This document shows, piece by piece, positions 52,693-62,380 of a stretch of 64,000 nucleotides of DNA (its first letter is position 1; each line of letters opens with the position of its first letter). Origin of the DNA: an uncultured Armatimonadota bacterium (lineage in GTDB: Bacteria > Armatimonadota > Fimbriimonadia > Fimbriimonadales > Fimbriimonadaceae); contig CAIYMO010000053.1 in assembly GCA_903927345.1 (NCBI GenBank), forward strand, positions 222,479 through 286,478. The letters run 5' to 3'. The position numbers and the translations under genes were made by a program. Below the pieces are notes generated by a model. It did no database searches and was not told where the DNA came from. It worked only from the letters and a program-made list of their open reading frames with translations.

Positions 52693-53928
52693 GTGGAAAC
52701 GTTCCGAGTTGGTATCGACTTTCGAGGCGCCCAGAGCGGCGGCGGGAGTGGTCAGCGCGGCATCGGCCGATACGCAACAGATCTAGTCCTCGGTCTCCTA
52801 GAATTTGGCCCAGCCATCGTCGCCGCCGAGTTCGGAAAAACTCTCGAAATCGTCCTCTTCCACACCGCCGGCGTCCCTCTTCCCTCCGAAATCAATGGCC
52901 AGGTCGAAGCCGCACCCATCGAAGCTCCCCGCTGGGATTCTCCCAACAAGCCACTCTGGATGAAAATCCCGAAAGTCCGCTCACTTCCCTCCCTCCATCA
53001 AGCCCACCTAGAGCGCACCATCGAAGCCCAGCACCGGGCGATGTCGCAACAAGTCCAGGCGGCAAAGCTTGATGTCCTTCACCTCCCCACCGCGCTCGAT
53101 GTCGGCAGCTATCCCAACCTCCAAGCCAACTGCCCGGTGGTCATGACGGTGCTCGATACGATCATCCTCTCCCTCCCCGAAATTGGTCTGAACCGTTACC
53201 CGAAACACCTTCAGTGGTATTACCGCAACCAGATTCTGAACCTAGCACGCGCCAACCGACTCGTCACCATTTCCGAGGCGACAAAATCCGACGTCGTACG
53301 CCAATTCGGCTTCGATGCGAACATGATTGACGTGGTCTACCCCGCTGTTTCCACCCGTTTTGGCGAAGCCCACTCCGCACCCACGCTCGGCGCGCTCAAT
53401 GCTCGACCCTATTTCCTGTTCTGCAGCGTTCCCGACCCGCATAAAAACCCACGGCAAGTCATCGAGGCTTTTTCTCGGCTCAAAACAAACCACGCGTTGG
53501 TCTTTGTCGCCCCAGCCTCACACCCCGAAAGCATGGCGGCCCAAGAGTACGCAGCCTCGCTCGGTATCGGAGACCGCTTCATCCTTACTGGTTTTGTCGA
53601 AACGGAAGAGCTGTATCGCCTCTTCAAGCACGCAACCGCCCTAGGCAGCCCGTCCCAAATGGAAGGCTTCGGGCTACCCGTCGCCCAGGCAATGCGAGCC
53701 GGAACCCCGGTGATCACCAGCAACAACTCAGCTCAAGCCGAAATTGCCGCCCGCGCCGGAATTCTCGTCGACCCCAACAGCGTCGACGAGTTGAGTGCCG
53801 CAATGGAACAAGTCATTTCCAACGACCTTTCGGACCGACTCGCCATGGGCGTCGAAGATGCAAAACAGTTCGATCCGCAAACCGTGACGCTGAACCTACT
53901 CCAGTCGTTCAAAAAGGCGCTGGCTTAA
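52693..53928 (+). CDS. Glycosyltransferase family 4-type, second copy
   Basis: A 411-residue GT-B transferase starting at a GTG before ETFRVGIDFRGAQSGGGSGQRGIGRYA. C-terminal half with FCSVPDPHKNPRQVIEAF, GFVETEELYRLFKHATALGSPSQMEGFGLPVAQAM and GTPVITSNNSAQAE, the nucleotide-sugar E-x7-E region. Longer in-frame extension upstream is antisense to the neighbouring GT and rejected. Only 21 bases separate the two divergent starts, so both promoters must overlap. Ends 4 bases over the FkbM-like gene. Confidence 0.92.
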   Translation: METFRVGIDFRGAQSGGGSGQRGIGRYATDLVLGLLEFGPAIVAAEFGKTLEIVLFHTAGVPLPSEINGQVEAAPIEAPRWDSPNKPLWMKIPKVRSLPSLHQAHLERTIEAQHRAMSQQVQAAKLDVLHLPTALDVGSYPNLQANCPVVMTVLDTIILSLPEIGLNRYPKHLQWYYRNQILNLARANRLVTISEATKSDVVRQFGFDANMIDVVYPAVSTRFGEAHSAPTLGALNARPYFLFCSVPDPHKNPRQVIEAFSRLKTNHALVFVAPASHPESMAAQEYAASLGIGDRFILTGFVETEELYRLFKHATALGSPSQMEGFGLPVAQAMRAGTPVITSNNSAQAEIAARAGILVDPNSVDELSAAMEQVISNDLSDRLAMGVEDAKQFDPQTVTLNLLQSFKKALA

Positions 53929-54881
53929 ACCCCAAACTTCTGACCAACGGACATCACCGTCCCAGATTCGAAATCAAAAATCTGAGCGTCTCGCATCGCA
54001 GCCAGCTTCTCTGGAACCGTCGATAAGTACGTAAACTCGCCGTTAGGTCCGCGCGACTCTCGGAACCGCGCCGGCCGAATCGCCTCCCGGGGAGTCTTCA
54101 TCGCCAAACCGCCAAGTAAATCCTTACGAACGTAAAACGCGTTCGGCCCACTCGAACAACCCACAAGTGAATACCCTTTCTCATCCGCCAGCCGAGTCAG
54201 CGCCTTCAGCGACGCGCCAAAACACAGGCCCGAGTAATGGTGGTTAAAGCGATCAAATCCAGCTTGCTCGGGAACAGAAACGTCAGCGTCCGCTCCAAAA
54301 GCGGTGTTGTACTCAAGAATCAATATCGATGGACGTGCTTCCATCGCCTGCAGAACGAAGTAGTCCTGCGAGTCAATATCAAGGCTCAGCAAGCCCAGCT
54401 TTGAGCCAGGATCAACCACCTGATTCACGTTCTCAACAGAGATCATTGCGCACTGAAATTCAATCGTTCGGAGCGTCCTAAGATCGAGCGTATCCAGCAA
54501 GGACTCCGCCCCCGGAACGCAGTCATAAATCATCCCCGTCCAGTTTGATTTCTCAAGAAGATAGCGCGTGTTGCTCTGTCGATAGTCTTCAATCCCAATC
54601 TCGACAAACGTCTCTTCGTCAATTGAAACCTTGCTCAGCAAATACTGAATCAAACCGTCTTCATCAAACTGAGAGTAAACGCTGTAGCCCGCCCGCTCCC
54701 ACTCAAGATCACCTTGTCCCCGAAGAATCAAATCCCGAGTTAGACCCGCTTCGTACCGGATCATCCACTGGAGTTTGAGAAATGGATCATCAACGGCCGA
54801 ACCCGTCCGCCCGGACATCTGCAAAACGCGTCGAAACCGCGCCTCGATCCAACTGTTGACTTTGGTGTGTAATGACCCCAC
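53925..54881 (-). CDS. FkbM-like SAM methyltransferase
   Basis: A 318-residue protein. The FkbM-type pattern SQFDEDGLIQYLL, TFVEIGIEDYRQSNTRYLLEKSNWTGMIYDC and LGLLSLDIDSQDYFVLQAM is seen (SAM-binding motif around FVEIGI). In sugar clusters such enzymes O-methylate a glycan; its position beside two glycosyltransferases fits. Start is a GTG without strong ribosome-binding site; the real start might be internal. Confidence 0.82.
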   Translation of the reverse strand: MGSLHTKVNSWIEARFRRVLQMSGRTGSAVDDPFLKLQWMIRYEAGLTRDLILRGQGDLEWERAGYSVYSQFDEDGLIQYLLSKVSIDEETFVEIGIEDYRQSNTRYLLEKSNWTGMIYDCVPGAESLLDTLDLRTLRTIEFQCAMISVENVNQVVDPGSKLGLLSLDIDSQDYFVLQAMEARPSILILEYNTAFGADADVSVPEQAGFDRFNHHYSGLCFGASLKALTRLADEKGYSLVGCSSGPNAFYVRKDLLGGLAMKTPREAIRPARFRESRGPNGEFTYLSTVPEKLAAMRDAQIFDFESGTVMSVGQKFGV

Positions 54882-54898
54882 AGTCCAGCCAGTTTAGC

Positions 54899-54934
54899 AA
54901 AAAAAAGTCTCACTGAACTATGTTCAATGAGACT
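54899..54934 (-). terminator. Terminator of the initiator tRNA gene
   Basis: On the minus strand, right after the tRNA: AGTCTCA...TGAGACT stem with inner TTGAAC/GTTCAG pairs (one mismatch), loop ATA, then a run of seven T residues. It is a good Rho-independent terminator. Confidence 0.9.
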
Positions 54935-55011
<77 letters not shown>

Positions 55012-55048
55012 GTACAGTCTATAATTGTGACAGGTTCAATCCCCAAAG

Positions 55049-55879
55049 TCAATTGGTTGAGCGACCTTTATTCAATAAAGGTTCTCGCCACTTGCCCGCA
55101 AGGCTATATTTGGTGCGATCGTATTCGGTCTGGATGTCTTCAGACTTGAGATAAAGCAACCCTCGGTTAACCGAGATTGCGTGGGCAATAAAGCCGTGTC
55201 GACCGTCCGCCTGAGTGAAGTTCTCCTTCGCGGTGTTCTTAAACGCCAGCCGGGTCATCGCCGAGGTCGCCTCATCTGGAGCCTGGTTGCTGTTGTCCCA
55301 GCCAATAATGAAGCCATCCTGTTTCGAAGAAAACGGCAGCGGGTCGTAGGATCCCAGAGAGCCGGCATTTGCCGTCTCAGCAACGAGAACGATGTTATCC
55401 GCGTTCTCAACTTCCTTTGTCGGGCTGCTCGAGTAAGCCGTATACATTCCGTAAGTGGATGCAATAGGATCGCCTCCGGTAGGACTCGCCGAGTACGCGT
55501 ACTCGGAAGGATCTGCGCTTGGGCAGACAAATGAAGCCCGAACGCTCATCAACGGCTGAATGTCGCTGATCCAAGTGTACGGATATCCCGCAGGACCAAT
55601 CGCTGGCTCACCCTTCTCGCCCACCTCATAAACTGGTGGAAAACGGTCGTCATGCTGGTCAGCATAAAGTTGCAGAGCTTTGCCAATCTCACTCAAGTTC
55701 TTCTTACAAGTGGTCGCAAACGCTTTATCCCGCATCGAAATGTAGACCGGAATCAAACCCACTAAGATCAGCGCTGTGGCCCCAAGAATCCACTTGACGT
55801 CCTTCCGCGTCATGTACTGAGCGCCAGGGGATTTAGCGCCCTCTGGTGCATCAACGTCGTAGGCGGTGTTTTCGCTCAA
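55049..55879 (-). CDS. Membrane-anchored pilin-like/DUF1559-type protein
   Basis: A 276-residue protein with a cytoplasmic tail, one membrane segment (about 28-48: WILGATALILVGLIPVYISM) and an outer domain. CKKNLSEIGKALQLYADQHDDRFP and the late ADGRHGFIAHAISVNRG pattern match DUF1559-like pseudopilin relatives, but there is no prepilin cleavage site (FTLxE). It overlaps the LCP gene start region by four bases, suggesting co-expression. Confidence 0.78.
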   Translation of the reverse strand: MSENTAYDVDAPEGAKSPGAQYMTRKDVKWILGATALILVGLIPVYISMRDKAFATTCKKNLSEIGKALQLYADQHDDRFPPVYEVGEKGEPAIGPAGYPYTWISDIQPLMSVRASFVCPSADPSEYAYSASPTGGDPIASTYGMYTAYSSSPTKEVENADNIVLVAETANAGSLGSYDPLPFSSKQDGFIIGWDNSNQAPDEATSAMTRLAFKNTAKENFTQADGRHGFIAHAISVNRGLLYLKSEDIQTEYDRTKYSLAGKWREPLLNKGRSTN

Positions 55880-56892
55880 TTATCTGAATTCTCCTGTTGC
55901 ACCCCACCGGTGGCGAGGAATCCGTTCTCGCGGAACAATTTAGTTGCCGCAGGTCGGTCAATCTCTTCAAACGTGCCTCTGCCCGGCTTAGTCGGCATCC
56001 GAAGCATCTTGATGTTCTTCTGACCAACCTTCTTTTGGAAGGTCGCTAACGCCGCGATCTCCTTAGTGGTCAGCGCTCCACCAAGAACAGCAACGCCTTT
56101 CTCAACGATCTCGGGCAATGCGGTGATGTGCTTCAACACAGATCCCTGGAACGCCACTAAAAGCTGGCGCTGACGCTCGGTTCGCTTAAAGTCCCCTCCA
56201 CTATCCTTGCGGAACCGGACATAACACATGGCGTCGTAACCGTCCAGAAGCTTTCGACCAGGCTTAAAGTCGATGTAAAGACCACCCGCCTTATCGACGT
56301 AATACATCTTGTCCTTGATCATCACGTCAACGCCGCCAACAGTATCGATCAGCTCCTGAAACGCTGGGTAGTCGATCTGAATCGTGCGGTCAACTTTGAC
56401 CCCCGTCAACACCTCAACCGCTTGCTGTTGGAGCTCATTCGCCTTGCCCGGTTTGGCGAGGTTATGAAACGCATTCAACTTGTGATCTGTACCACCCTTT
56501 AGTCGAACGCGGGTATCCCGAGGTACCGAGATTCCCGTAATCGTCTTTTTGTCAAAGTCGAGCCGTGCCAGCAGAATCATGTCAGCGCGCCCCGCCTGCT
56601 TCAAAACCTTTTGACCACCCGGAGCAAGGTCTTCATCGCAACCAAGAAGGAGTAAGTTCACCGCGCCCTTTCCAAATGCATCCGTCGGATCGGCATTAAA
56701 GTTCCGGACAATCTCGACCGTGCTCTTGCTTCGCCCCAGCCATCCCGCCACCGTGCCACCAAATAGGCAGAGACCAATGAGCAGGACCCAAAGGATGTTT
56801 CCCCACATGGGCTTGCGTTTCCGCATCGCGGCTTGCTTACGTACCGGAATACGTTGCTGACGAGTGTCGTTCGGTTCGATGTTTGGTTTCAA
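55876..56892 (-). CDS. LytR-CpsA-Psr (LCP) family protein
   Basis: A 338-residue LCP ligase expected to transfer a polymer from an undecaprenyl carrier to peptidoglycan or another acceptor. After a basic tail there is one membrane segment (about 32-50), then the LCP domain with VNLLLLGCDED, RADMILLARLDFDKKTITGISVPRDTRV, VGGVDV, and the Arg-rich CYVRFRKDSGGDFKRTERQRQ active region. Function in this diderm host is not known. Ends within the DUF1559-like gene start. Confidence 0.92.
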   Translation of the reverse strand: MKPNIEPNDTRQQRIPVRKQAAMRKRKPMWGNILWVLLIGLCLFGGTVAGWLGRSKSTVEIVRNFNADPTDAFGKGAVNLLLLGCDEDLAPGGQKVLKQAGRADMILLARLDFDKKTITGISVPRDTRVRLKGGTDHKLNAFHNLAKPGKANELQQQAVEVLTGVKVDRTIQIDYPAFQELIDTVGGVDVMIKDKMYYVDKAGGLYIDFKPGRKLLDGYDAMCYVRFRKDSGGDFKRTERQRQLLVAFQGSVLKHITALPEIVEKGVAVLGGALTTKEIAALATFQKKVGQKNIKMLRMPTKPGRGTFEEIDRPAATKLFRENGFLATGGVQQENSDN

Positions 56893-56908
56893 CGATTACT
56901 GCCCTTCC

Positions 56909-58210
56909 CTAGTTCCTGTCCGCCTCAATTTGGCGGTGGGGAAAACGAACCCTAAACGTGCTTCCTTGCCCCGGTTCGCTTTCAATTTCTACTTTACCGT
57001 CATGGCTGTTTGCCAATTCCAATACGATTTTGGTGCCCCAGCCGCTTCCGCCGGCCTTCGACCACTGGCTCCGTGCGTTTCCGCTCAAAATCCTTCGAGC
57101 AACTTCCGGAGGCATTCCCGGACCCGAGTCCACCACCTCAAACCAATGTTCGTCCTCTACAAACCTGTACCGAACAATCACCGACCCCAGCAGCTCGTCC
57201 TCTTCAGCTCGCGACAGCGCCTCTTCCTCGATCGTTTCGTAAACGGCCTTGATCGAATTCCCCACAAGGTTCTGGACAATTCGGAAGACATAAAGATCAT
57301 CAAACGCGGAGTCTGGAACATCCGCCTGGATGTCATAGATCATCGAAACGTGCTTCGATCGCGCCTCGGTCTCCAGGTACGCCGCCCCATTCTCAATGGT
57401 CTTCGCCATGCACCCAAGCTGCAGGTTCGGCCTTAGCGACCGTCCCGCCGACATATCGCTAATCAGCCGCGAATAACCAACAATCCGGTCCACCGACTGA
57501 CGAAGATCACCGACAAGCGGATCCAGCGATTCCAGATTCTCTTGAGCCTCTTCCGAAACCTTCGCCGGCTCCAAAGTTCGCTTCAACTCGTCAATCGCCA
57601 TCTCGCCGAAACTAAGCGAGGCATAAAGCGAAGCCGCAAGGTTTCCGATGTCGTGCGAAACCTTGCCCATTCCGAGCAGGGTTGATGCCCGAGTGGACTC
57701 CTCTTGGAGGCGGAAGTTGTGATATGCCATCGTCGCAACCGAAGCGATGGTGTCCAAGACCGCACCGTCCGTGTCGTTGAACGGCTCATCCTGCTTGTTC
57801 AAAAGCTGAACAACACCAATCGGTTGCTCATCCTCCATCATCAGCGGAGTCGCGACCATGCTTCGCACAACAATCCCGGTCGCTCGCTCGAACGGATTCA
57901 GCTCACTTTCGGGCCGCTCGGGAATCTCTTTCAGAAGCGTCTTTTGCGACATAAACGCAGCGCCAGCCATCCCGAAATCGTCGGGAATGTCTTTCATCGG
58001 GAGCTTCGGCTCGACTTCAGCCGGCAAAACGTGCTGGAACACCAAGCGATTCGTCGCCGGATCATGCAAATAGATCGTTCCGCCGTTCGCTCCAACCGCC
58101 TCAACACAGATCTTGAGAACGTCACGCAACAGCGTGTCGAACTCCCCGTGAGACGAGAGCTTATGAGTTGCCAACTGAACAGCGCGAATCAGCCGACCGT
58201 TGACATCCAT
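56909..58210 (-). CDS. GAF-domain sensor histidine kinase
   Basis: A 433-residue kinase: GAF domain (about 20-170, PIGVVQLLNKQDEPF), dimerisation/H-box with H186 in VSHDIGN, and catalytic ATPase domain with N-box LVGNSIKA, G1 DSGPGM and GGSGWGTKI. No membrane segments, so it is a soluble sensor. There is no partner response regulator beside it (an orphan kinase). Confidence 0.93.
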   Translation of the reverse strand: MDVNGRLIRAVQLATHKLSSHGEFDTLLRDVLKICVEAVGANGGTIYLHDPATNRLVFQHVLPAEVEPKLPMKDIPDDFGMAGAAFMSQKTLLKEIPERPESELNPFERATGIVVRSMVATPLMMEDEQPIGVVQLLNKQDEPFNDTDGAVLDTIASVATMAYHNFRLQEESTRASTLLGMGKVSHDIGNLAASLYASLSFGEMAIDELKRTLEPAKVSEEAQENLESLDPLVGDLRQSVDRIVGYSRLISDMSAGRSLRPNLQLGCMAKTIENGAAYLETEARSKHVSMIYDIQADVPDSAFDDLYVFRIVQNLVGNSIKAVYETIEEEALSRAEEDELLGSVIVRYRFVEDEHWFEVVDSGPGMPPEVARRILSGNARSQWSKAGGSGWGTKIVLELANSHDGKVEIESEPGQGSTFRVRFPHRQIEADRN

Positions 58211-58220
58211 CCTGACTAGT

Positions 58221-60530
58221 TTACTTGACTACCTGTGCAGGGATAACCTGGAATTTGAAGACAGCCGGGCTCGATGACGAGCTCATGATCGTATTCTTTT
58301 GCGTAAAGAACTTGGTCGCCGTCGCCAAAGGCTCCATTCCTCCCAAGTTCCGCGCTGCAGCCGGAAAGTTCTCGCTCTTGATGCGAAGCACCAGTCGATG
58401 TCCTTTCTTCACGGTGTGCGCCGCGTCCCAAATCATCAACTTCGCTCGGTACGTCTTCCCAGCCACCAAAGCTCGTGGCTGATCCATCCCGTTCACGTAA
58501 GCCGCACGGATCTTCCCACCCCGAAACGCCGGATACGCCTTACCCTTCTCATCCATGTCCCAAACGTCGCCAAAGAAGTCGGTGTCCTTAGCTTCACTCT
58601 TGAAGTCAAACTCGATCGACATCGGGCCGGTGACCGTCGTGTCTTCCACCAATGGCTCGGACTCAAGGTAGATCGGAGAACTCTTGATCAACATCTTCGG
58701 CATAAACATCGTTCCGGACTGGCTTGCCAAGTCCAAGGTATCAACCCCCATCTTGGTCTTCGAAGGGTCAAACGTGTACGTCTTAGAAGTTGCTTTACTC
58801 AGTTTCTCGGTCAGCTTGCCCGAAGCCAAATCAAACTTGAGAACCTGCTCCTTGCTACCCGGCATCGGCCAATCGCTCGTCTCCACCCACTTGTTCGCAC
58901 CAGTGACAAAGAACTTGACCTTCGACACCTTTTCGAGCCCCACCGACTTATCCTTCAGCCAAGTGTCAAACCAGCGGAGATAAAGTGAGTCGAGTTCCAG
59001 CAGCGCGTGATCGCCAAATTTCACGTCCTGAAGACTGGTTGTGGTGTTGAAGAAGTGCGTCCAAGGACCGTAAATGAGCCACTGATTCTTCTTTCCAGCA
59101 TTACGACCCAACATCCAATTCCGCTGAGTTCCAATTTCATCGCCGTCGAACCATCCGCTGATGTGCAATACCGGAATCTTCACCTTGCCAATCAGATTCT
59201 CAAAGTCAAACGTCGGCCAATTCTTTGATCCTTCTTTCGTCAGCCAGCGATCGTAAATCTTGCTCGTGAATCCGAACATCTTCTCGTCAATCGCAGAGAG
59301 TGGAAGCGTGTTCAGAGACTTCATATTCTTCATCTCCGCCATCGCATCCATCGCCCCGTTCCCGTCCGGGTTATCCACGATCCGCATCCACCACAGGTCG
59401 CCCATCAGCAACAGGGTTCCTGCGTCATACGGCAGGTTCCACATCGCGCTTCCTGGTGGCGAAACCTGCGGAACAATGCACTTTAACGAAGGATGATTCT
59501 CAACCGCAGCCGCCCACTGAACGAACCCAACGTACGACGCCCCGATCATGCCGATCTTGCCGTCACACCAAGCCTGATTGTCGATCCAATCCAGCGTATC
59601 GTAGCCGTCCGCGCGCTCGGTCTCAAGTGGCAAAAACTGCCCCTTCGAATCGCCAGTCCCTCGCACGTCCTGCAACACATAGGCATAGCCGCGACTTGCA
59701 AAGAAGTTTGCACTCGTTGAAGCCGCCTTTCTGCCGTATGGTGTCCGGGCCAAAATAGCAGGATATCGCCCCTCTTTCTTCGGCCGATAAATCGTCGCCC
59801 GAGTAACGACGCCATCGCGAAGCTTGATATCGGCATCCTCGATCAACGTATCGTAAGTCGCCTGGCTTAGCTCTGGGTACTTCGCCATCGGGTCGACAAA
59901 CAGCCCTTCCGAGCCCTTAAGCTCAAAGCTAATCTTTTGGGAAGGAACAACCCATCCGAGGAGCTTTCCTTCTGAATCCAGCGCCATCGATGCCGAAATC
60001 GTCGCCAGCTTGAATGGGTAAACCTTGGCCTCAGTCGCCTTACCGCCAAACAGAATGTTCCGGGATGCAGGCGCGTTGAACTCAAGATTGACCGGAGTAA
60101 GCCCTTCGAGAAGGAACGTCTTAATCGTTGTTGGGCCACTAATCTTCGACAGGTCGAGTCCCGCAAGAAATCCTGGATGGAAGTTCGCAAATGCCGGAAG
60201 TGTCGGAACGACGCTAACCTCAGTCGGCTTTCCCGTGCCATTGGCAAACGAAGCCTTACCGTTCGCAAACTTGATCGTCGCCGCACGCACCGTTTTCGTG
60301 CCCTGCAGCATCTTCTCGTCAAAGTCAATCTTCGTGACCTTGCCCTCAACTGATTCAATGGTCAGCTTTGAGGAGATATGGAGTCCCTGAAGGTCGAGCT
60401 CGCTTGTCGATTCGGAAGCCCCATTTCCCAGGTCTCGAATAACGTTCGTGCCCGCTTCTTTCCCGTCAAATCGGAAAACAAACTCTTTGGTAGAAACCTG
60501 GAGGTTTAGGGCGAGCAAGAACGGTGACAT
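58221..60530 (-). CDS. S15/CocE-type alpha/beta hydrolase (X-Pro dipeptidyl-peptidase-like)
   Basis: A 769-residue exported-type protein with an N-terminal hydrophobic stretch (MSPFLLALNLQ), a large beta domain (about 15-240) and then the S15 hydrolase domain with DVRGTGDSKGQF, nucleophile in IGASYVGFVQW (near residue 340), a jelly-roll cap and GWFDGDEIGTQRN. A C-terminal beta domain resembles the CocE/NonD C-terminal jelly-roll (VLRIKSENFPAAARN). It may cut peptides or esters. Start at the ATG; TTG three codons earlier is possible. Confidence 0.9.
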   Translation of the reverse strand: MSPFLLALNLQVSTKEFVFRFDGKEAGTNVIRDLGNGASESTSELDLQGLHISSKLTIESVEGKVTKIDFDEKMLQGTKTVRAATIKFANGKASFANGTGKPTEVSVVPTLPAFANFHPGFLAGLDLSKISGPTTIKTFLLEGLTPVNLEFNAPASRNILFGGKATEAKVYPFKLATISASMALDSEGKLLGWVVPSQKISFELKGSEGLFVDPMAKYPELSQATYDTLIEDADIKLRDGVVTRATIYRPKKEGRYPAILARTPYGRKAASTSANFFASRGYAYVLQDVRGTGDSKGQFLPLETERADGYDTLDWIDNQAWCDGKIGMIGASYVGFVQWAAAVENHPSLKCIVPQVSPPGSAMWNLPYDAGTLLLMGDLWWMRIVDNPDGNGAMDAMAEMKNMKSLNTLPLSAIDEKMFGFTSKIYDRWLTKEGSKNWPTFDFENLIGKVKIPVLHISGWFDGDEIGTQRNWMLGRNAGKKNQWLIYGPWTHFFNTTTSLQDVKFGDHALLELDSLYLRWFDTWLKDKSVGLEKVSKVKFFVTGANKWVETSDWPMPGSKEQVLKFDLASGKLTEKLSKATSKTYTFDPSKTKMGVDTLDLASQSGTMFMPKMLIKSSPIYLESEPLVEDTTVTGPMSIEFDFKSEAKDTDFFGDVWDMDEKGKAYPAFRGGKIRAAYVNGMDQPRALVAGKTYRAKLMIWDAAHTVKKGHRLVLRIKSENFPAAARNLGGMEPLATATKFFTQKNTIMSSSSSPAVFKFQVIPAQVVK

Positions 60531-60578
60531 CTCGCCCAAAGAGTACGCGATTCAAACGCGCCGAGTTTCGATAACAGT

Positions 60579-61607
60579 CTAAATAAACCGGACTTTCACT
60601 CGAACTGGAGCTTCTTCTTGATGCGAATCCTGTTGCGCATCCTTCGACTCAATCTCAGAAGCCGGCTTTGTCCCACCGGGAACAAGCTTGATGACCGACG
60701 GCGGGTTGATCTCCGCATCCGAAACAATCTCCCCGTTCAGCACTCGCCAGAAGCGGTCCAACGGAATGTCCTCAGGGAAGAACTTTCGGCCTTCAATAAC
60801 GACCGCTCGCTCCTCGCCAAGAAGTTGCAATTCGCGCAGCGAGACAGCAAGCCGCCGGTAGTTCTTCAACGTCGCCTCGCGCTCCTCTTCCGAAAGATGC
60901 TCGAAGTTCTCGGCCGCTACCGTCCGAGCACGTCTCAAATACGGAATTGCCGAATCAAAGTCTCGAGCGCCGTTACGCTCCTTCAAGTAGGAAGCCGCAA
61001 TCTCCGTCAAAATATCGATGCTTTTTGGATTGTGCTTTAACCCCTCTTGAAGGAACGCAAGCGCCTTGTGGAAGCCATCTTCGCTCTTATCCCAGAGCAT
61101 GATGTACGAGCCAGTCGTCCAACCCTGAACGAACTGAGGGTCAAGCAAAGTCATCAATCGGAACAGCGGCAGGGAATCAGTTGGCTTGTTATGACTGTGT
61201 CCTGTCATATCCTTGTAGCTCGTCGTCGTCCGCTCGACATCACCAAAGATGCCCCGGAAGTCGTCTCGTGCCGAAGGAACGACTGTAACAATCTTCGCAT
61301 CGTCATGAAGCTTTTGCTCGTTCGGATTGCTCCCAACACCCTTTCTTCCGCGCTTGATTTCGTCATCTGTTAGCGGGCGCATTTCGACACCGTTATGCAA
61401 GTACAAATCTGCATGCAAGAACAGCCAAGACGAGGCCGACGTACGGAACTGACCCAGAATCGATGCCGCCGCGTGCGAGTCATGAGCTTCTAAACCCACA
61501 AGCTTGATCGGAGGATTCACCTCGTCACGAATGCTTCCCGTAGAAGCACCCATAACGGCAGCTACCGCAACCGAACTCGTCGCCAAAAACGTTCCGACCT
61601 TCGACAT
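60579..61607 (-). CDS. TPR-like protein beside the ABC exporter
   Basis: A 342-residue protein starting MSKVGTFLATSSVAVAAVMGASTG, hydrophobic at the N-terminus. Residues about 90-240 contain helical repeats (FHKALAFLQEGLKHNPKSIDILTEIAASYLKE, a clear TPR unit). Its ATG shares a base with the permease stop (TGATG), so it belongs to the same message as the ABC genes. It may interact with the transporter; role not known. A longer frame upstream is antisense and rejected. Confidence 0.8.
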   Translation of the reverse strand: MSKVGTFLATSSVAVAAVMGASTGSIRDEVNPPIKLVGLEAHDSHAAASILGQFRTSASSWLFLHADLYLHNGVEMRPLTDDEIKRGRKGVGSNPNEQKLHDDAKIVTVVPSARDDFRGIFGDVERTTTSYKDMTGHSHNKPTDSLPLFRLMTLLDPQFVQGWTTGSYIMLWDKSEDGFHKALAFLQEGLKHNPKSIDILTEIAASYLKERNGARDFDSAIPYLRRARTVAAENFEHLSEEEREATLKNYRRLAVSLRELQLLGEERAVVIEGRKFFPEDIPLDRFWRVLNGEIVSDAEINPPSVIKLVPGGTKPASEIESKDAQQDSHQEEAPVRVKVRFI

Positions 61608-62380
61608 CAGACAGCCTGCCTTCGGAACTTGAGCCAGCTCACGAACAACATCGCACCCGAGTAGCACAGGCCATAAGCGAACAAGAAGCCCATGACCCAA
61701 ACTGGAACCAGTCCCCAGCCAAGATAAACCGCGCGTCCGCCCAAGTCGAACAAACTCGTTTGCGGAAGAACCGTGTTGATGATCTTACAGATCGGAGTTA
61801 ACGAAGGATTTCCAGCGGCGGCCAAGACCAACCCTCGGGTAACCATCGGAGCTCCAAAAGCGACCAAAAACGCCACGGTTGCACTTGCGCTCGGCGTCAT
61901 GTAAACGCTGAACGCCATCGAAAATCCGCAGACAACAACCAGCCCAAGCATCTTCGCGAGCAAGTACTGAACCATGATCAGCTCGAATTTCACATGGAAA
62001 ATCGTGAGCGCCAGAGCGGTCAAAGCCGCAAGCATCAAGAACGAAATCCAGGTGACGACAACGGCACCAATCAACTTTCCAACCAACAGGTCAAGCCGAG
62101 TGATCGGGCGAGCCAAAAGCGGATACAACGTCCGGTTCTTCACCTCATCAGGCACCAAACGACACGAAGTGAGAATCGCGATGATCGTCGAGAACATTCC
62201 CAAAACCGTCACCGCCATGTCCTTAGCAAAAATCTCAAGACCCTTAAATCCGAAGAAGCCAAGGGTGCTCGACGCCAAAAGGATCACGAATCCCAAGATC
62301 GCCACGACCCAAAGGTCTTTTCGCCGAAGCGACTCTAAAACGACACAACGCGCCAGTGCGCGGTAAGCGGGAAAGTTCAT
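61607..62380 (-). CDS. ABC transporter permease
   Basis: A 257-residue polytopic protein with about six membrane segments, of the ABC-2 exporter type (pattern IIAILTSCRLVPDEVKNRTLYPLLARPITRLDLLVGKLIG). It pairs with the ATPase gene immediately before it, with which it overlaps by four bases (ATGA-type). Substrate unknown. Confidence 0.92.
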   Translation of the reverse strand: MNFPAYRALARCVVLESLRRKDLWVVAILGFVILLASSTLGFFGFKGLEIFAKDMAVTVLGMFSTIIAILTSCRLVPDEVKNRTLYPLLARPITRLDLLVGKLIGAVVVTWISFLMLAALTALALTIFHVKFELIMVQYLLAKMLGLVVVCGFSMAFSVYMTPSASATVAFLVAFGAPMVTRGLVLAAAGNPSLTPICKIINTVLPQTSLFDLGGRAVYLGWGLVPVWVMGFLFAYGLCYSGAMLFVSWLKFRRQAV